A DNA stretch of 7,952 nt from Alphaproteobacteria bacterium (GTDB taxonomy: Bacteria > Pseudomonadota > Alphaproteobacteria > CACIAM-22H2), in the NCBI GenBank assembly GCA_947500965.1, contig CANMWW010000081.1, positions 1 through 7,952 on the forward strand, in the 5' to 3' direction. Under the pieces are notes generated by a model that was given only the letters and a program-made list of their open reading frames with translations, did not search any database and had not been told where the DNA came from. A program made the position numbers and the translations under genes. How positions within the stretch are numbered: position 1 is the stretch's first letter; each line of letters opens with the position of its first letter. Below are positions 1-7,316 of the stretch, piece after piece.

Positions 1-1315
1 CCTCGTCGAAGTACATGATCTTCACGATGCGCAGGTAGTAGAACGCGCCGAAGACGCTGGTCAGGACGCCGACCACCGCGAGGACGTAGAAGCCAGAGCG
101 CACCGCGGCCTCGAACACGTAGAACTTCGAGAAGAAGCCCGCGAGCGGCGGGATTCCCGCCATCGCGAACATGGACGCCGCCAGGCCCGCCGCCATCAGC
201 GGATGCGTCGTCGAGAGCCCCGCGAGGTCCTCGATGCGCTCCACCGACCTGCCCTGCACGCGCATCGACAGGATCACGGCGAAGACCGCGACGTTCATGA
301 AAAGGTAGATCGCGAGGTAGAGCGCGACCGCCGCGATGCCGGCCTTGCCGCCGGCGACGACGCCGACCAGCGCGTAGCCCACGTGGCCGATCGAGCTGTA
401 GGCCATCAGGCGCTTGAGGTTGGTCTGCCAGATCGCGGCGAAGGCGCCGACCGCCATCGACAGGACGGCGACGAACCACACGATCTGCTGCCACTGCGCG
501 GCGAGCGGGCCGAAGGGTTCGACCAGCACGCGCACGAGCAGCGCCGTCGCGGCGACCTTCGGCGCGATCGCGAAGAAGGCCGTCACCGGGGTGGGCGCGC
601 CCTCGTAGACGTCGGGCGTCCACATGTGGAAGGGCGCGGCGGAGACCTTGAAGGCGAGGCCCGCGAGCACGAAGACCAGGCCGAAGAGGATGCCGAGCGG
701 CACCTGCTCGCCGGGCCGCGCCGCGGCGGCGAGCGCCTTGCCGATGGCCTCGAAGCCGGTGCTGCCGACGAAGCCGTACACCAGCGACGCGCCGTAGAGG
801 AGCATGCCGGACGACAGCGCGCCGAGGACGAAGTACTTGAGGCCCGCCTCGGTCGACTTGACGGAATCGCGGCGGAACGCGGCGATGACGTAGAGCGACA
901 GGCTCTGCAGCTCGAGGCCGAGGTAGAGCGACATCAGGTCCGACGCCGAGATCATCAGCATCATGCCGATGGTCGCGAAGAGCACGAGGATGGGGAACTC
1001 GAAGCGCTCCATGTCCTCGCGGCGGTTGTGGTCGAGCGACAGCACGAGGCCGAGGCCGGCGCCCAGAAGGACCAGCGCCTTCATGAAGGTGGCGAAGCCG
1101 TCCGTGACGAAGAGCCCGGAGAAGCCCACGCTGCGGGGGCCGGCCCCGGAGAAGAGCAGCGCCGCGGCGGCCGCGAGCGCCGCGATCGAGAGGCCCGCGA
1201 CGCGACGGTACGACCCCTCGCCCGCGATCGCCCCGTAGAGCAGCAGGCCGAGCGCCGAGAGGGCGAGGAAGAGCTCGGGCAGGGCCGCGCCGAGGGAGAG
1301 GGCTGGAACGTTCAT
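1..1315 (-). CDS. nuoN: NADH:quinone oxidoreductase subunit N, 5' part (3' end outside window)
   Basis: NuoN (ND2 homologue) is the proximal antiporter-like pump, next to NuoK and NuoJ. The frame starts at ATG 1315-1313 (MNVPALSLGAALPELFLA) and is open to the left edge after 438 codons; with a usual length near 480, roughly 40 to 50 C-terminal residues are missing. Most of the core is present: Glu135 in LYLGLELQSLSLYVIAAFRR (E. coli Glu133), Lys223 in GLAFKVSAAPFHMWTPDVYE (Lys217), Lys253 in FFAIAPKVAATALL (Lys247), YSSIGHVGY at 306-314, and Lys397 in IPPLAGFFSKFYVFEAAV (Lys395). The start lies 5 bases after the nuoM stop. There is no clear Shine-Dalgarno sequence, so coupling to nuoM is likely. 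A second ATG at 1320-1318 just after the nuoM stop is out of frame with NuoN and would not give this protein. Confidence 0.97.
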   Translation of the reverse strand, partial: MNVPALSLGAALPELFLALSALGLLLYGAIAGEGSYRRVAGLSIAALAAAAALLFSGAGPRSVGFSGLFVTDGFATFMKALVLLGAGLGLVLSLDHNRREDMERFEFPILVLFATIGMMLMISASDLMSLYLGLELQSLSLYVIAAFRRDSVKSTEAGLKYFVLGALSSGMLLYGASLVYGFVGSTGFEAIGKALAAAARPGEQVPLGILFGLVFVLAGLAFKVSAAPFHMWTPDVYEGAPTPVTAFFAIAPKVAATALLVRVLVEPFGPLAAQWQQIVWFVAVLSMAVGAFAAIWQTNLKRLMAYSSIGHVGYALVGVVAGGKAGIAAVALYLAIYLFMNVAVFAVILSMRVQGRSVERIEDLAGLSTTHPLMAAGLAASMFAMAGIPPLAGFFSKFYVFEAAVRSGFYVLAVVGVLTSVFGAFYYLRIVKIMYFDE

Positions 1316-1320
1316 CGCAT

Positions 1321-2841
1321 TCAATCCGCGAGAGAGGCGACGCGGCTGCCCGGCTCGAGGGCGGCCTGCTGGTAGCGGGCGACGAGCTGGTCCACCGAGG
1401 CGGAGAAGACGTCGAGGACCGGCTTGGGCTGGATCCCCATCCAGAGCACCACCGCGACGAGCGGCAGGAAGATCGCGACCTCCCGGCGGGACAGGTCGAG
1501 CATGTCGCGCAGGTCGGCGCGCTCGAGCTTGCCGAAGACGACGCGGCGGTAGAGGTAGAGCATGTACGCCGCGCCGAGGATCACGCCGAGGGCGGCGAAG
1601 GCCGCGGCCCAGGTGCTCGACTGGAAGGCGCCCGCGAGGACGAGGAACTCGCCCACGAACCCGCTGGTCCCGGGCAGCCCGACCGATCCCATCGTGAAGA
1701 GCATGAACACGGCCGCGTAGCGCGGCATGCGCTCCACGAGGCCGCCGTAGCGCGCGATCTCGCGGGTATGCAGCCGGTCGTAGACGACGCCGACGCAGAG
1801 GAACAGCGCGCCGGAGACCACGCCGTGGCTCAGCATCTGGAAGAGCGCGCCGTCGATGCCCTGGCGCGTCCCGGTGAAGATGCCGAGCGTGACGAAGCCC
1901 ATGTGCGCGACCGAGGAGTACGCGATGAGCTTCTTCATGTCCTCCTGCACCAGCGCGACCAGCGAGGTGTAGACGATCGCGACGATCGAGAGCGTGTAGA
2001 CGAGCGGCGTGAAGGCCACGGAGGCCTCGGGGAGCATCGGCAGCGAGAAGCGCAGGAACCCGTAGGCGCCCATCTTCAGCAGCACGCCCGCGAGGATGAC
2101 CGAGCCGGCGGTCGGCGCCTCGACGTGCGCGTCCGGCAGCCAGGTATGGACCGGCCACATCGGCACCTTCACCGCGAAGGACGCGAAGAAGGCCAGCCAG
2201 AGCCAGGTCTGCGCCTGCCGGCCGAAGCCGTGCCCCATCAGCTTCGTGATGTCGGTCGTGCCGGCGTCGCCGTAGATGTAGAGCAGAGCCACCAGCATCA
2301 GCACCGAGCCGGCGAGCGTGTAGAGGAAGAACTTGAAGGCGGAGTAGACGCGCCGCGCCCCGCCCCAGACGCCGATGATCAGGAACATCGGGATCAGGAC
2401 GGCCTCGAAGAAGATGTAGAACAGCACCGTGTCGAGGGCGCAGAACATGCCGACCATCATCGTCTCGAGGACGAGGAAGGCGATCATGTACTCCTTCACG
2501 CGGTGCTCGATCGCCTCCCAGGACGCCAGCACGCAGATCGGCATCAGGAAGGTCGACAGCAGGACGAACAGGACGGAGATGCCGTCGACGCCCATGTGGT
2601 AGGCGATGCCGGTCCCAGGGAACCACTCCGCCTTCTCTACGAACTGGAACGCGGCCGTGCCGCGCTCGAAGCCGGTCCACAGCGCGAGCGAGACGAGGAA
2701 GGTCGCGAGCGTCGTCCACAGCGCGACCCAGCGCGCGTTGCGGGCGACGGTCTCGTCGTCGCCGCGGACGAAGAGGATGAGCCCCGCGCCGACCAGCGGC
2801 AGGAAGGTGACGAGGCTCAGGATTGGCCAGGATGCGTTCAT
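1321..2841 (-). CDS. nuoM: NADH:quinone oxidoreductase subunit M (antiporter-like pump)
   Basis: NuoM (ND4 homologue) is the middle antiporter-like proton pump of the membrane arm, between NuoL and NuoN. The 506-residue protein has the normal length and repeated hydrophobic segments consistent with 14 transmembrane helices. The key residues are all present: Glu146 in FFEAVLIPMFLIIG (E. coli Glu144), Lys225 in SFAVKVPMWPVHTWLPDAHV (Lys234), Lys256 in AGVLLKMGAYG (Lys265) and Glu398 in LPGTSGFVGEFLVL (Glu407, which replaces the terminal lysine of NuoL and NuoN). His231 in PVHTWLPDAH, the YSSVAHMGFV segment (308-317) and His339 in QMLSHG are also conserved. The C-terminal tail after the last helix (about 475-506) is polar and variable. 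nuoL ends 10 bases upstream and nuoN starts 5 bases downstream. Nothing departs from the family. Confidence 0.98.
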   Translation of the reverse strand: MNASWPILSLVTFLPLVGAGLILFVRGDDETVARNARWVALWTTLATFLVSLALWTGFERGTAAFQFVEKAEWFPGTGIAYHMGVDGISVLFVLLSTFLMPICVLASWEAIEHRVKEYMIAFLVLETMMVGMFCALDTVLFYIFFEAVLIPMFLIIGVWGGARRVYSAFKFFLYTLAGSVLMLVALLYIYGDAGTTDITKLMGHGFGRQAQTWLWLAFFASFAVKVPMWPVHTWLPDAHVEAPTAGSVILAGVLLKMGAYGFLRFSLPMLPEASVAFTPLVYTLSIVAIVYTSLVALVQEDMKKLIAYSSVAHMGFVTLGIFTGTRQGIDGALFQMLSHGVVSGALFLCVGVVYDRLHTREIARYGGLVERMPRYAAVFMLFTMGSVGLPGTSGFVGEFLVLAGAFQSSTWAAAFAALGVILGAAYMLYLYRRVVFGKLERADLRDMLDLSRREVAIFLPLVAVVLWMGIQPKPVLDVFSASVDQLVARYQQAALEPGSRVASLAD

Positions 2842-2847
2842 GGTCGG

Positions 2848-2853
2848 CCCCTC
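2848..2853 (-). promoter_or_regulatory. Ribosome binding site of nuoM
   Basis: GAGGGG on the minus strand, 6 bases before the nuoM ATG and overlapping the last two bases of the nuoL stop codon (TGA at 2854-2852). It supports the start at 2841 and coupled translation. Confidence 0.6.
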
Positions 2854-4816
2854 ACCCGCGCACGAGATACCAGGTCGCGAAGGCGACCACGCCGATCAGC
2901 ATCGCGAAGGCGTAGTGGTAGACATAGCCGGTCTGCAGGGCGCTGACCCGGCGCGCGGCGGCGAGCGTGTTGGCCGCGAGGCCGTCCGCCCCCAGGCCGT
3001 CGATCACCGCGCCGTCGCCCTTCTTCCAGAAGGCCATGCCGACGCCGAAGGACGGCTTCACGAGGAGGCGGTCGTAGAGTTCGTCGAACCACCACTTGTT
3101 CAGCAGGAACCGGTACAGGCCCTGGAAGCGCTCGGCGAGCCGCGCGGGCACCTCGGGGTTGCGGATGTAGAGGCCCCAGGACATCCCGATGCCCGCGACG
3201 CTCGCGACGAGAGGCAGCACCTTCACCCAGACGGGGACATGGTGGGCGTGCTCGACGGAGTCGTTCTCCGGCAGGACCTTGATCGCCGCGCCCCAGAACT
3301 CGGCGCGATGGTCGCCGACGAAGTAGGCGTATCCCGCGACGCCCGCGAAGATCGCGCCGAAGGCGAGCACGTAGAGCGGGACCAGCATGACGGCCGGTGA
3401 TTCGTGCGCGTGCTCGTAGGCGTGGTGGTCGCCGCGCGGCTGGCCGCTGAAGGTCATGAACAGCAGGCGCCAGGAGTAGAAGGCCGTCATGGCCGCGGCG
3501 GCGATGCCGAGCCAGAAGGCGAAGGCGCCCGGGCCCGAATGCGCGGCGAAGGCGCTCTCGAGGATGATGTCCTTCGAGTAGAAGCCCGCGAAGCCGAAGA
3601 CGAAGGGGATGCCGATGCCGGCAAGCGCGAGGCTGCCGACCATCATCAGCCAGTAGGTGATGCGGATCTTGGGGCCGAGGCCGCCCATGCGGCGCATGTC
3701 CTGCTCGCCCTCGAGCGCGTGGATCACCGAGCCCGAGCCCAGGAACAGCAGGGCCTTGAAGAAGGCGTGCGTCATCAGGTGGAAGATCGCGGCCGAGTAG
3801 GCCGACACGCCCGCGGCGAAGAACATGTAGCCGAGCTGCGAGCAGGTCGAGTAGGCGATGACGCGCTTGATGTCGTTCTGCACGAGGCCGACCGAGGCGG
3901 CGAAGATCGCGGTGAGCGCGCCGACGATGCAGACGACGTGCAGCGCCGCGGGGGCGAGCTCGAACATCGGCGACAGGCGCGCGACCATGAAGACGCCCGC
4001 GGTCACCATCGTCGCCGCGTGGATGAGGGCGGAGACCGGGGTCGGCCCCTCCATCGCGTCCGGCAGCCAGGTGTGCAGGCCGAGCTGCGCCGACTTGCCC
4101 ATCGCGCCGACGAAGAGCAGCAGGCAGAGGATGGTCAGCGCGTGCCCCTCGAACCAGAGGAACGAGATGGTCTCGCCGGCCTTGGCGGGCGCGGCCTGGA
4201 AGACCGTGTCGAAATGGACCGACCCGAACATCAGGAACACGCCGAAGATCCCCAGCGCGAGGCCGAAGTCCCCGACCCGGTTCACCACGAAGGCCTTGAT
4301 CGAGGCCGCGTTCGCGGTCTCGCGGTCGTACCAGAAGCCGATCAGGAGGTAGGACGCGAGGCCGACGCCCTCCCAGCCGAAGAACATCTGCACGAAGTTG
4401 TCGGCCGTCACCAGCATCAGCATGAAGAAGGTGAACAGGCTCAGGTACGACATGAAGCGCGGGATCGCCGGGTCGTGACCCATGTAGCCGATCGAGTAGA
4501 CGTGGACGCAGGTCGACACGATCGTCACCACGCAGAGCATCGTGGCGGAGAGCGCGTCGAGCTTGATCGCCCAGGACGCCTCGAAGGCGCCGGAATCGAT
4601 CCAGGTGAAGAGCTCGAAGCTGCGCGGCTGGTGGTTGAGCGCGACCGTCCAGAACAGCGCCACCGAGCAGAGCGCCGCGATCGCGACGCAGGCGCTGGTC
4701 GAGACCTGCGCCCAGCGGTCGACGCCATGGCCGCGCGCGCCGGCGAGGATCGGCGCGCCCGCGAGGGCGCAGCCGAGGAGCGGCAGGAAGACCGCGAGGA
4801 AGGCCAGTGTCTGCAT
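2852..4816 (-). CDS. nuoL: NADH:quinone oxidoreductase subunit L (antiporter-like, distal pump)
   Basis: NuoL (ND5 homologue) is the distal antiporter-like pump of the membrane arm and carries the long lateral helix that runs along NuoM and NuoN. The 654 residues cover the whole family length. The proton-channel residues are intact: Glu149 in FFGWEGVGLASYLLIG (E. coli Glu144), Asp183 in NRVGDFG, Lys241 and His248 in GKSAQLGLHTWLPDAMEGPT (Lys229 in E. coli), His266 in LIHAATMV, Lys354 in HAFFKALLFLGSGS (Lys342) and Lys415 in GFYSKDIILE (Lys399). Two histidine-rich loops occur at 464-471 and 523-526. The C-terminal part, with WWFDELYD (575-582), the region of the lateral helix, and a last hydrophobic segment (about 632-652), is complete. 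No strong ribosome binding site precedes the ATG, and nuoK ends only 11 bases away, so ribosomes finishing nuoK probably reinitiate here. MrpA-type antiporter subunits are related, but the operon context excludes them. Confidence 0.98.
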   Translation of the reverse strand: MQTLAFLAVFLPLLGCALAGAPILAGARGHGVDRWAQVSTSACVAIAALCSVALFWTVALNHQPRSFELFTWIDSGAFEASWAIKLDALSATMLCVVTIVSTCVHVYSIGYMGHDPAIPRFMSYLSLFTFFMLMLVTADNFVQMFFGWEGVGLASYLLIGFWYDRETANAASIKAFVVNRVGDFGLALGIFGVFLMFGSVHFDTVFQAAPAKAGETISFLWFEGHALTILCLLLFVGAMGKSAQLGLHTWLPDAMEGPTPVSALIHAATMVTAGVFMVARLSPMFELAPAALHVVCIVGALTAIFAASVGLVQNDIKRVIAYSTCSQLGYMFFAAGVSAYSAAIFHLMTHAFFKALLFLGSGSVIHALEGEQDMRRMGGLGPKIRITYWLMMVGSLALAGIGIPFVFGFAGFYSKDIILESAFAAHSGPGAFAFWLGIAAAAMTAFYSWRLLFMTFSGQPRGDHHAYEHAHESPAVMLVPLYVLAFGAIFAGVAGYAYFVGDHRAEFWGAAIKVLPENDSVEHAHHVPVWVKVLPLVASVAGIGMSWGLYIRNPEVPARLAERFQGLYRFLLNKWWFDELYDRLLVKPSFGVGMAFWKKGDGAVIDGLGADGLAANTLAAARRVSALQTGYVYHYAFAMLIGVVAFATWYLVRG

Positions 4817-4827
4817 CGCGACGCCCG

Positions 4828-5136
4828 TCAGCCCTTCATGAGGTTGATGTCTTCGACCTCGATCGTCCCGCGGTTGCGGAAGTAGACGACGAGGATCGCG
4901 AGGCCGATCGCGGCCTCGGCCGCGGCGACGGTCAGCACCATCAGGGCGAAGACCTGCCCGACGAGGTCGCCATGGTGCGCCGAGAAGGCGACGAGGTTGA
5001 TGTTGACGGCGAGCAGCATCAGCTCGACCGACATCAGGATGACGATCACGTTCTTGCGGTTGAGGAAGATGCCGACGATCCCGAGGGTGAACAGGATCGC
5101 GGCGACCGCGAGGTAGTGGCCGAGGCCGATGGTCAT
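4828..5136 (-). CDS. nuoK: NADH:quinone oxidoreductase subunit K
   Basis: NuoK (ND4L homologue) is a three-helix inner-membrane subunit in the central proton pathway between NuoJ and NuoN. The 102-residue protein has the usual length and three hydrophobic segments (about 5-24, 29-50, 60-85). Both essential membrane glutamates are present: Glu38 in LMSVELMLLAVNIN and Glu74 in VAAAEAAIGLAI after TV, matching E. coli Glu36 and Glu72. The asparagines of AVNINLV are also conserved. The C-terminal end (RNRGTIEVEDINLMKG) is short and polar, as in other alphaproteobacterial NuoK. It is preceded by nuoJ (4-base gap) and followed by nuoL (11-base gap). Nothing unusual was seen. Confidence 0.98.
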   Translation of the reverse strand: MTIGLGHYLAVAAILFTLGIVGIFLNRKNVIVILMSVELMLLAVNINLVAFSAHHGDLVGQVFALMVLTVAAAEAAIGLAILVVYFRNRGTIEVEDINLMKG

Positions 5137-5140
5137 CGGT

Positions 5141-5746
5141 TCAAACTCCGGTCCGCGGCGGGATCTTGACGACCTCGACGCCGGACTCGCGCGTGCGCGC
5201 GAGCTGGCGCGGGATGTCCTGGCGGCGCACGCCGGGGCGCGCCCGCAGGGTGAGGACGATGGCGCCGATCATCGCGACCAGAAGGACGAGGCCCGAGGCC
5301 TGGAAGACCAGCGCGTAGTGCGTGTAGACCAGCCGCCCCAGCGCGCGGGTGTTGTGCACGTCGGCCGCGGCCGGCGCGGCGCGCAGGCCCGCGCTGGACG
5401 AGGCGTCGACCCACGCGGTGCCGACGAGCAACAGCTCCGCCAGCAGCACGAGCCCGACCGCGCCGCCCACCGGCAGGTAGCGCAGGAAGCCCTCCCGAAG
5501 CCGGGCGAAGTTGATGTCGAGCATCATGACGACGAAGAGGAACAGCACCGCGACCGCGCCGACATAGACGACGACGAGGATCATCGCGAGGAACTCGGCG
5601 CCGTTGAGCAGGAACAGCGCCGCCGCGTTGAAGAACGCGAGGATCAGGAACAGCACCGAGTGCACCGGGTTGCGCGCGGCCACGACCATCGCGGCCGAGG
5701 CCACGAGCACGCCCGAGAACAGGTAGAAGGCAAGCGCCTGGATCAT
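5141..5746 (-). CDS. nuoJ: NADH:quinone oxidoreductase subunit J
   Basis: NuoJ (ND6 homologue) is a small inner-membrane subunit between NuoH and NuoK/NuoN. The 201-residue length is typical for proteobacteria. About five transmembrane helices are visible: roughly 5-24, 29-47, 52-76, 92-110 and 142-167. The most conserved part is the third, with VVVYVGAVAVLFLFVVMML at 58-76; Tyr61 and Gly63 correspond to the region that forms the pi-bulge thought to switch during coupling. NPVHS (26-30) is another family signature. After helix five comes a basic, polar cytoplasmic tail (RARPGVRRQDIPRQ onwards) ending at 201. The loop at about 114-130 is Ala/Ser-rich and poorly conserved in the family. nuoK begins 4 bases after the stop, and its ribosome binding site lies within the last nuoJ codons, which suggests coupled translation. 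Confidence 0.97.
   Translation of the reverse strand: MIQALAFYLFSGVLVASAAMVVAARNPVHSVLFLILAFFNAAALFLLNGAEFLAMILVVVYVGAVAVLFLFVVMMLDINFARLREGFLRYLPVGGAVGLVLLAELLLVGTAWVDASSSAGLRAAPAAADVHNTRALGRLVYTHYALVFQASGLVLLVAMIGAIVLTLRARPGVRRQDIPRQLARTRESGVEVVKIPPRTGV
5146..5149 (-). promoter_or_regulatory. Ribosome binding site of nuoK
   Basis: GGAG on the minus strand, 9 bases upstream of the nuoK ATG and inside the 3' end of nuoJ. It supports the start at 5136. Confidence 0.55.
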
Positions 5747-5750
5747 TCCG

Positions 5751-5757
5751 TCACCTC
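5751..5757 (-). promoter_or_regulatory. Ribosome binding site of nuoJ
   Basis: GAGGTGA on the minus strand, 4 bases before the nuoJ ATG (7 from the end of GAGG), in the 30-base nuoI-nuoJ spacer, the longest gap in the window. It supports the start at 5746. Confidence 0.65.
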
Positions 5758-5776
5758 GAATCCCCCTCGCCGCCCG

Positions 5777-6262
5777 TCACCTGTAGGGCGCCTCGGCGGC
5801 GATGTTCTGCTGTAGCTCTGTCTCCCAGCGGTCGCCGTTCGCGAGCAGCTTGTCCTTGTTGTACATGAGCTCCTCGCGCGTCTCGGTAGCGAACTCGAAG
5901 TTCGGGCCCTCGACGATCGCGTCCACGGGGCATGCCTCCTGGCACAGCCCGCAGTAGATGCACTTCGTCATGTCGATATCGTAGCGCGTCGTGCGGCGCG
6001 AGCCGTCGGCGCGCGGCTCCGCCTCGATCGTGATCGCGAGCGCCGGGCAGACCGCCTCGCAGAGCTTGCACGCGATGCAGCGCTCCTCGCCGTTCGGGTA
6101 GCGCCGCAGCGCGTGCTCGCCGCGGAAGCGCGAGCTGAGCGGCCCCTTCTCGAACGGGTAGTTCACCGTCACCTTGGGCTTGAAGAAGTACTTCAGCGTC
6201 AGCGCCAGCCCCGAGACGATCTCGGAGAGGAGCCAGGTGCGGGCGGAGCGGTTCTCGATCAT
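5777..6262 (-). CDS. nuoI: NADH:quinone oxidoreductase subunit I (2x[4Fe-4S] ferredoxin-like)
   Basis: NuoI (TYKY/NDUFS8 homologue) carries clusters N6a and N6b, which hand electrons from NuoG towards NuoB and the quinone site. The 161-residue protein is of normal length. An amphipathic N-terminal helix (about 8-30, WLLSEIVSGLALTLKYFF) probably lies on the membrane next to NuoH. Two CxxCxxCxxxCP motifs follow: Cys62, 65, 68, 72 (CIACKLCEAVCP) and Cys101, 104, 107, 111 (CIYCGLCQEACP). The last cysteine of each motif ligates the other cluster, as usual in 2x[4Fe-4S] ferredoxins. The downstream stretch VDAIVEGPNFEFATETREEL is strikingly like mitochondrial and alphaproteobacterial homologues and is the best taxonomic clue in the window. 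The second motif has Leu where I recall Phe as common (CGFCQEACP), a conservative change. The ribosome binding site is weak (at most CAGG-like), with nuoH ending 19 bases upstream. Confidence 0.98.
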   Translation of the reverse strand: MIENRSARTWLLSEIVSGLALTLKYFFKPKVTVNYPFEKGPLSSRFRGEHALRRYPNGEERCIACKLCEAVCPALAITIEAEPRADGSRRTTRYDIDMTKCIYCGLCQEACPVDAIVEGPNFEFATETREELMYNKDKLLANGDRWETELQQNIAAEAPYR

Positions 6263-6281
6263 GGCGATGCCTGCGTGGGCG

Positions 6282-7316
6282 TCAGGGCTTGGGCAGCTTG
6301 TCGAAGGCGACGAGCGCCCCGGCGGTCAGGATGACCCAGCCCAGCGAGAGCGGGAGGAACACCTTCCAGCCGAGCCGCATGAGCTGGTCGTAGCGGTAGC
6401 GCGGCAGCGTCGCGCGCACCCAGAGGAAGACGAAGAGGCAGAACGCGATCTTGAGCGAGAACCAGACCGGCCCGGGTACCCAGGTGAAAGGCGCGAAGGG
6501 CAGCGGCGAATCCCAGCCGCCCAGGAACAGAACGCTGGTCATGCCGCTCATGAGGATCATCGCCGCGTATTCGCCGAGGAAGAACAGGGCGAAGGACATC
6601 GACGAGTACTCAACGAAGTAGCCGGCGACGAGCTCGGACTCGCCCTCCGGCAGGTCGAAGGGCGAGCGGTTCGTCTCGGCCAGCGCGGAGATGAAGAAGA
6701 TCACCGCCATCGGCAGCAGCGGCGGCATGAGCTGGAAGGCGTGCCAGTGCCAGATGCCGCCGGCCTGCGCCTTGACGATGTCCTGGAGGTTCAGCGAGCC
6801 GACGCAGAGCAGCACGGTGATGATCACGAAGCCGATGGAGACCTCGTAGCTGACCATCTGCGCCGCCGAGCGCAGCGCGCCCAGGAACGCGTATTTCGAG
6901 TTCGACGCCCAGCCGGCCATGATGATGCCGTAGACGCCGAGCGAGGAGATCGCGAACAGGTAGAGGATCCCGACGTTGATGTCGGAGATCACCCAGCCCG
7001 GCGCGAAGGGGATGACCGCCCAGGCGACGAGGCTGAGAAGGAACGTGACCATAGGCGCCATGATGAAGACGATGCGGTTGGCGCCCGCGGGGATGATGGT
7101 CTCCTTGGTGATCAGCTTCAGCGCGTCGGCGAAGGGCTGCAGCAGGCCGAACGGACCGACGACGTTCGGGCCCTTGCGCAGCTGCATCGCCGCGATGACC
7201 TTGCGCTCCGCGTAGGTCAGCATCGCGACGGTCACCAGCAGCGGCACGACCAGCGCGAGGATCTTCGCGACGATCAGGGCGCCGGGAAGCGCATAGCCAT
7301 GGATGAAGTCAGCCAT
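6282..7316 (-). CDS. nuoH: NADH:quinone oxidoreductase subunit H (membrane quinone-site subunit)
   Basis: NuoH (ND1 homologue) is the inner-membrane subunit that joins the peripheral arm to the membrane arm and forms much of the quinone-binding chamber. The 344-residue protein is full length for the family and mostly hydrophobic, consistent with about eight transmembrane helices. Visible signatures are ERKVIAAMQLRKGPN (37-51), then GPFGLLQPFADALKL (54-68), the segment AGWASNSKYAFLGALRSAAQ (134-153) leading to MVSYE with conserved Glu158, and the acidic loop ETNRSPFDLPEGESELVAG (214-232) with Glu224, Glu226 and Glu228, followed by RATLPRYRYDQLMRLGWK (301-318) near the C terminus. These charged loops are the parts known to couple quinone chemistry to proton movement. 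The start overlaps the nuoG stop and has a good ribosome binding site. nuoI follows after 19 bases. No missing key residue was seen. Confidence 0.98.
   Translation of the reverse strand: MADFIHGYALPGALIVAKILALVVPLLVTVAMLTYAERKVIAAMQLRKGPNVVGPFGLLQPFADALKLITKETIIPAGANRIVFIMAPMVTFLLSLVAWAVIPFAPGWVISDINVGILYLFAISSLGVYGIIMAGWASNSKYAFLGALRSAAQMVSYEVSIGFVIITVLLCVGSLNLQDIVKAQAGGIWHWHAFQLMPPLLPMAVIFFISALAETNRSPFDLPEGESELVAGYFVEYSSMSFALFFLGEYAAMILMSGMTSVLFLGGWDSPLPFAPFTWVPGPVWFSLKIAFCLFVFLWVRATLPRYRYDQLMRLGWKVFLPLSLGWVILTAGALVAFDKLPKP

Noticed and set aside
203..1375. A 390-residue open frame on the plus strand, antisense to nuoN.
   Set aside because: Charged antisense shadow of nuoN, which has all its catalytic residues in the opposite frame.
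1768..2946. A 392-residue open frame on the plus strand, antisense to nuoM.
   Set aside because: Same highly charged, low-complexity composition as expected for the shadow of nuoM; no family signature and no plausible operon partner on that strand.
2606..3400. A 264-residue open frame on the plus strand across the nuoM-nuoL junction.
   Set aside because: Crosses the boundary of two convincing genes, charged composition, no domain recognised.
1..4816. Mrp-type sodium/proton antiporter or membrane-bound hydrogenase, which share NuoL/M/N-like subunits.
   Set aside because: The neighbouring nuoG, nuoH, nuoI, nuoJ and nuoK in canonical order, and the NuoL lateral helix region, fit complex I only.
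3404..4885. A 493-residue open frame on the plus strand, antisense to nuoL.
   Set aside because: Its product is almost entirely Asp, Glu, Arg, His and Gln with no recognisable domain. That is what the complement of a hydrophobic membrane-protein gene gives: T at codon position 2 on one strand reads as A on the other. High GC removes stop codons.
5129..5815. A 228-residue open frame on the plus strand over nuoJ.
   Set aside because: Antisense shadow of a hydrophobic gene, no signature.
5751..6071. A 106-residue minus-strand frame inside nuoI.
   Set aside because: Out-of-frame reading of nuoI; the true frame has both iron-sulfur motifs.
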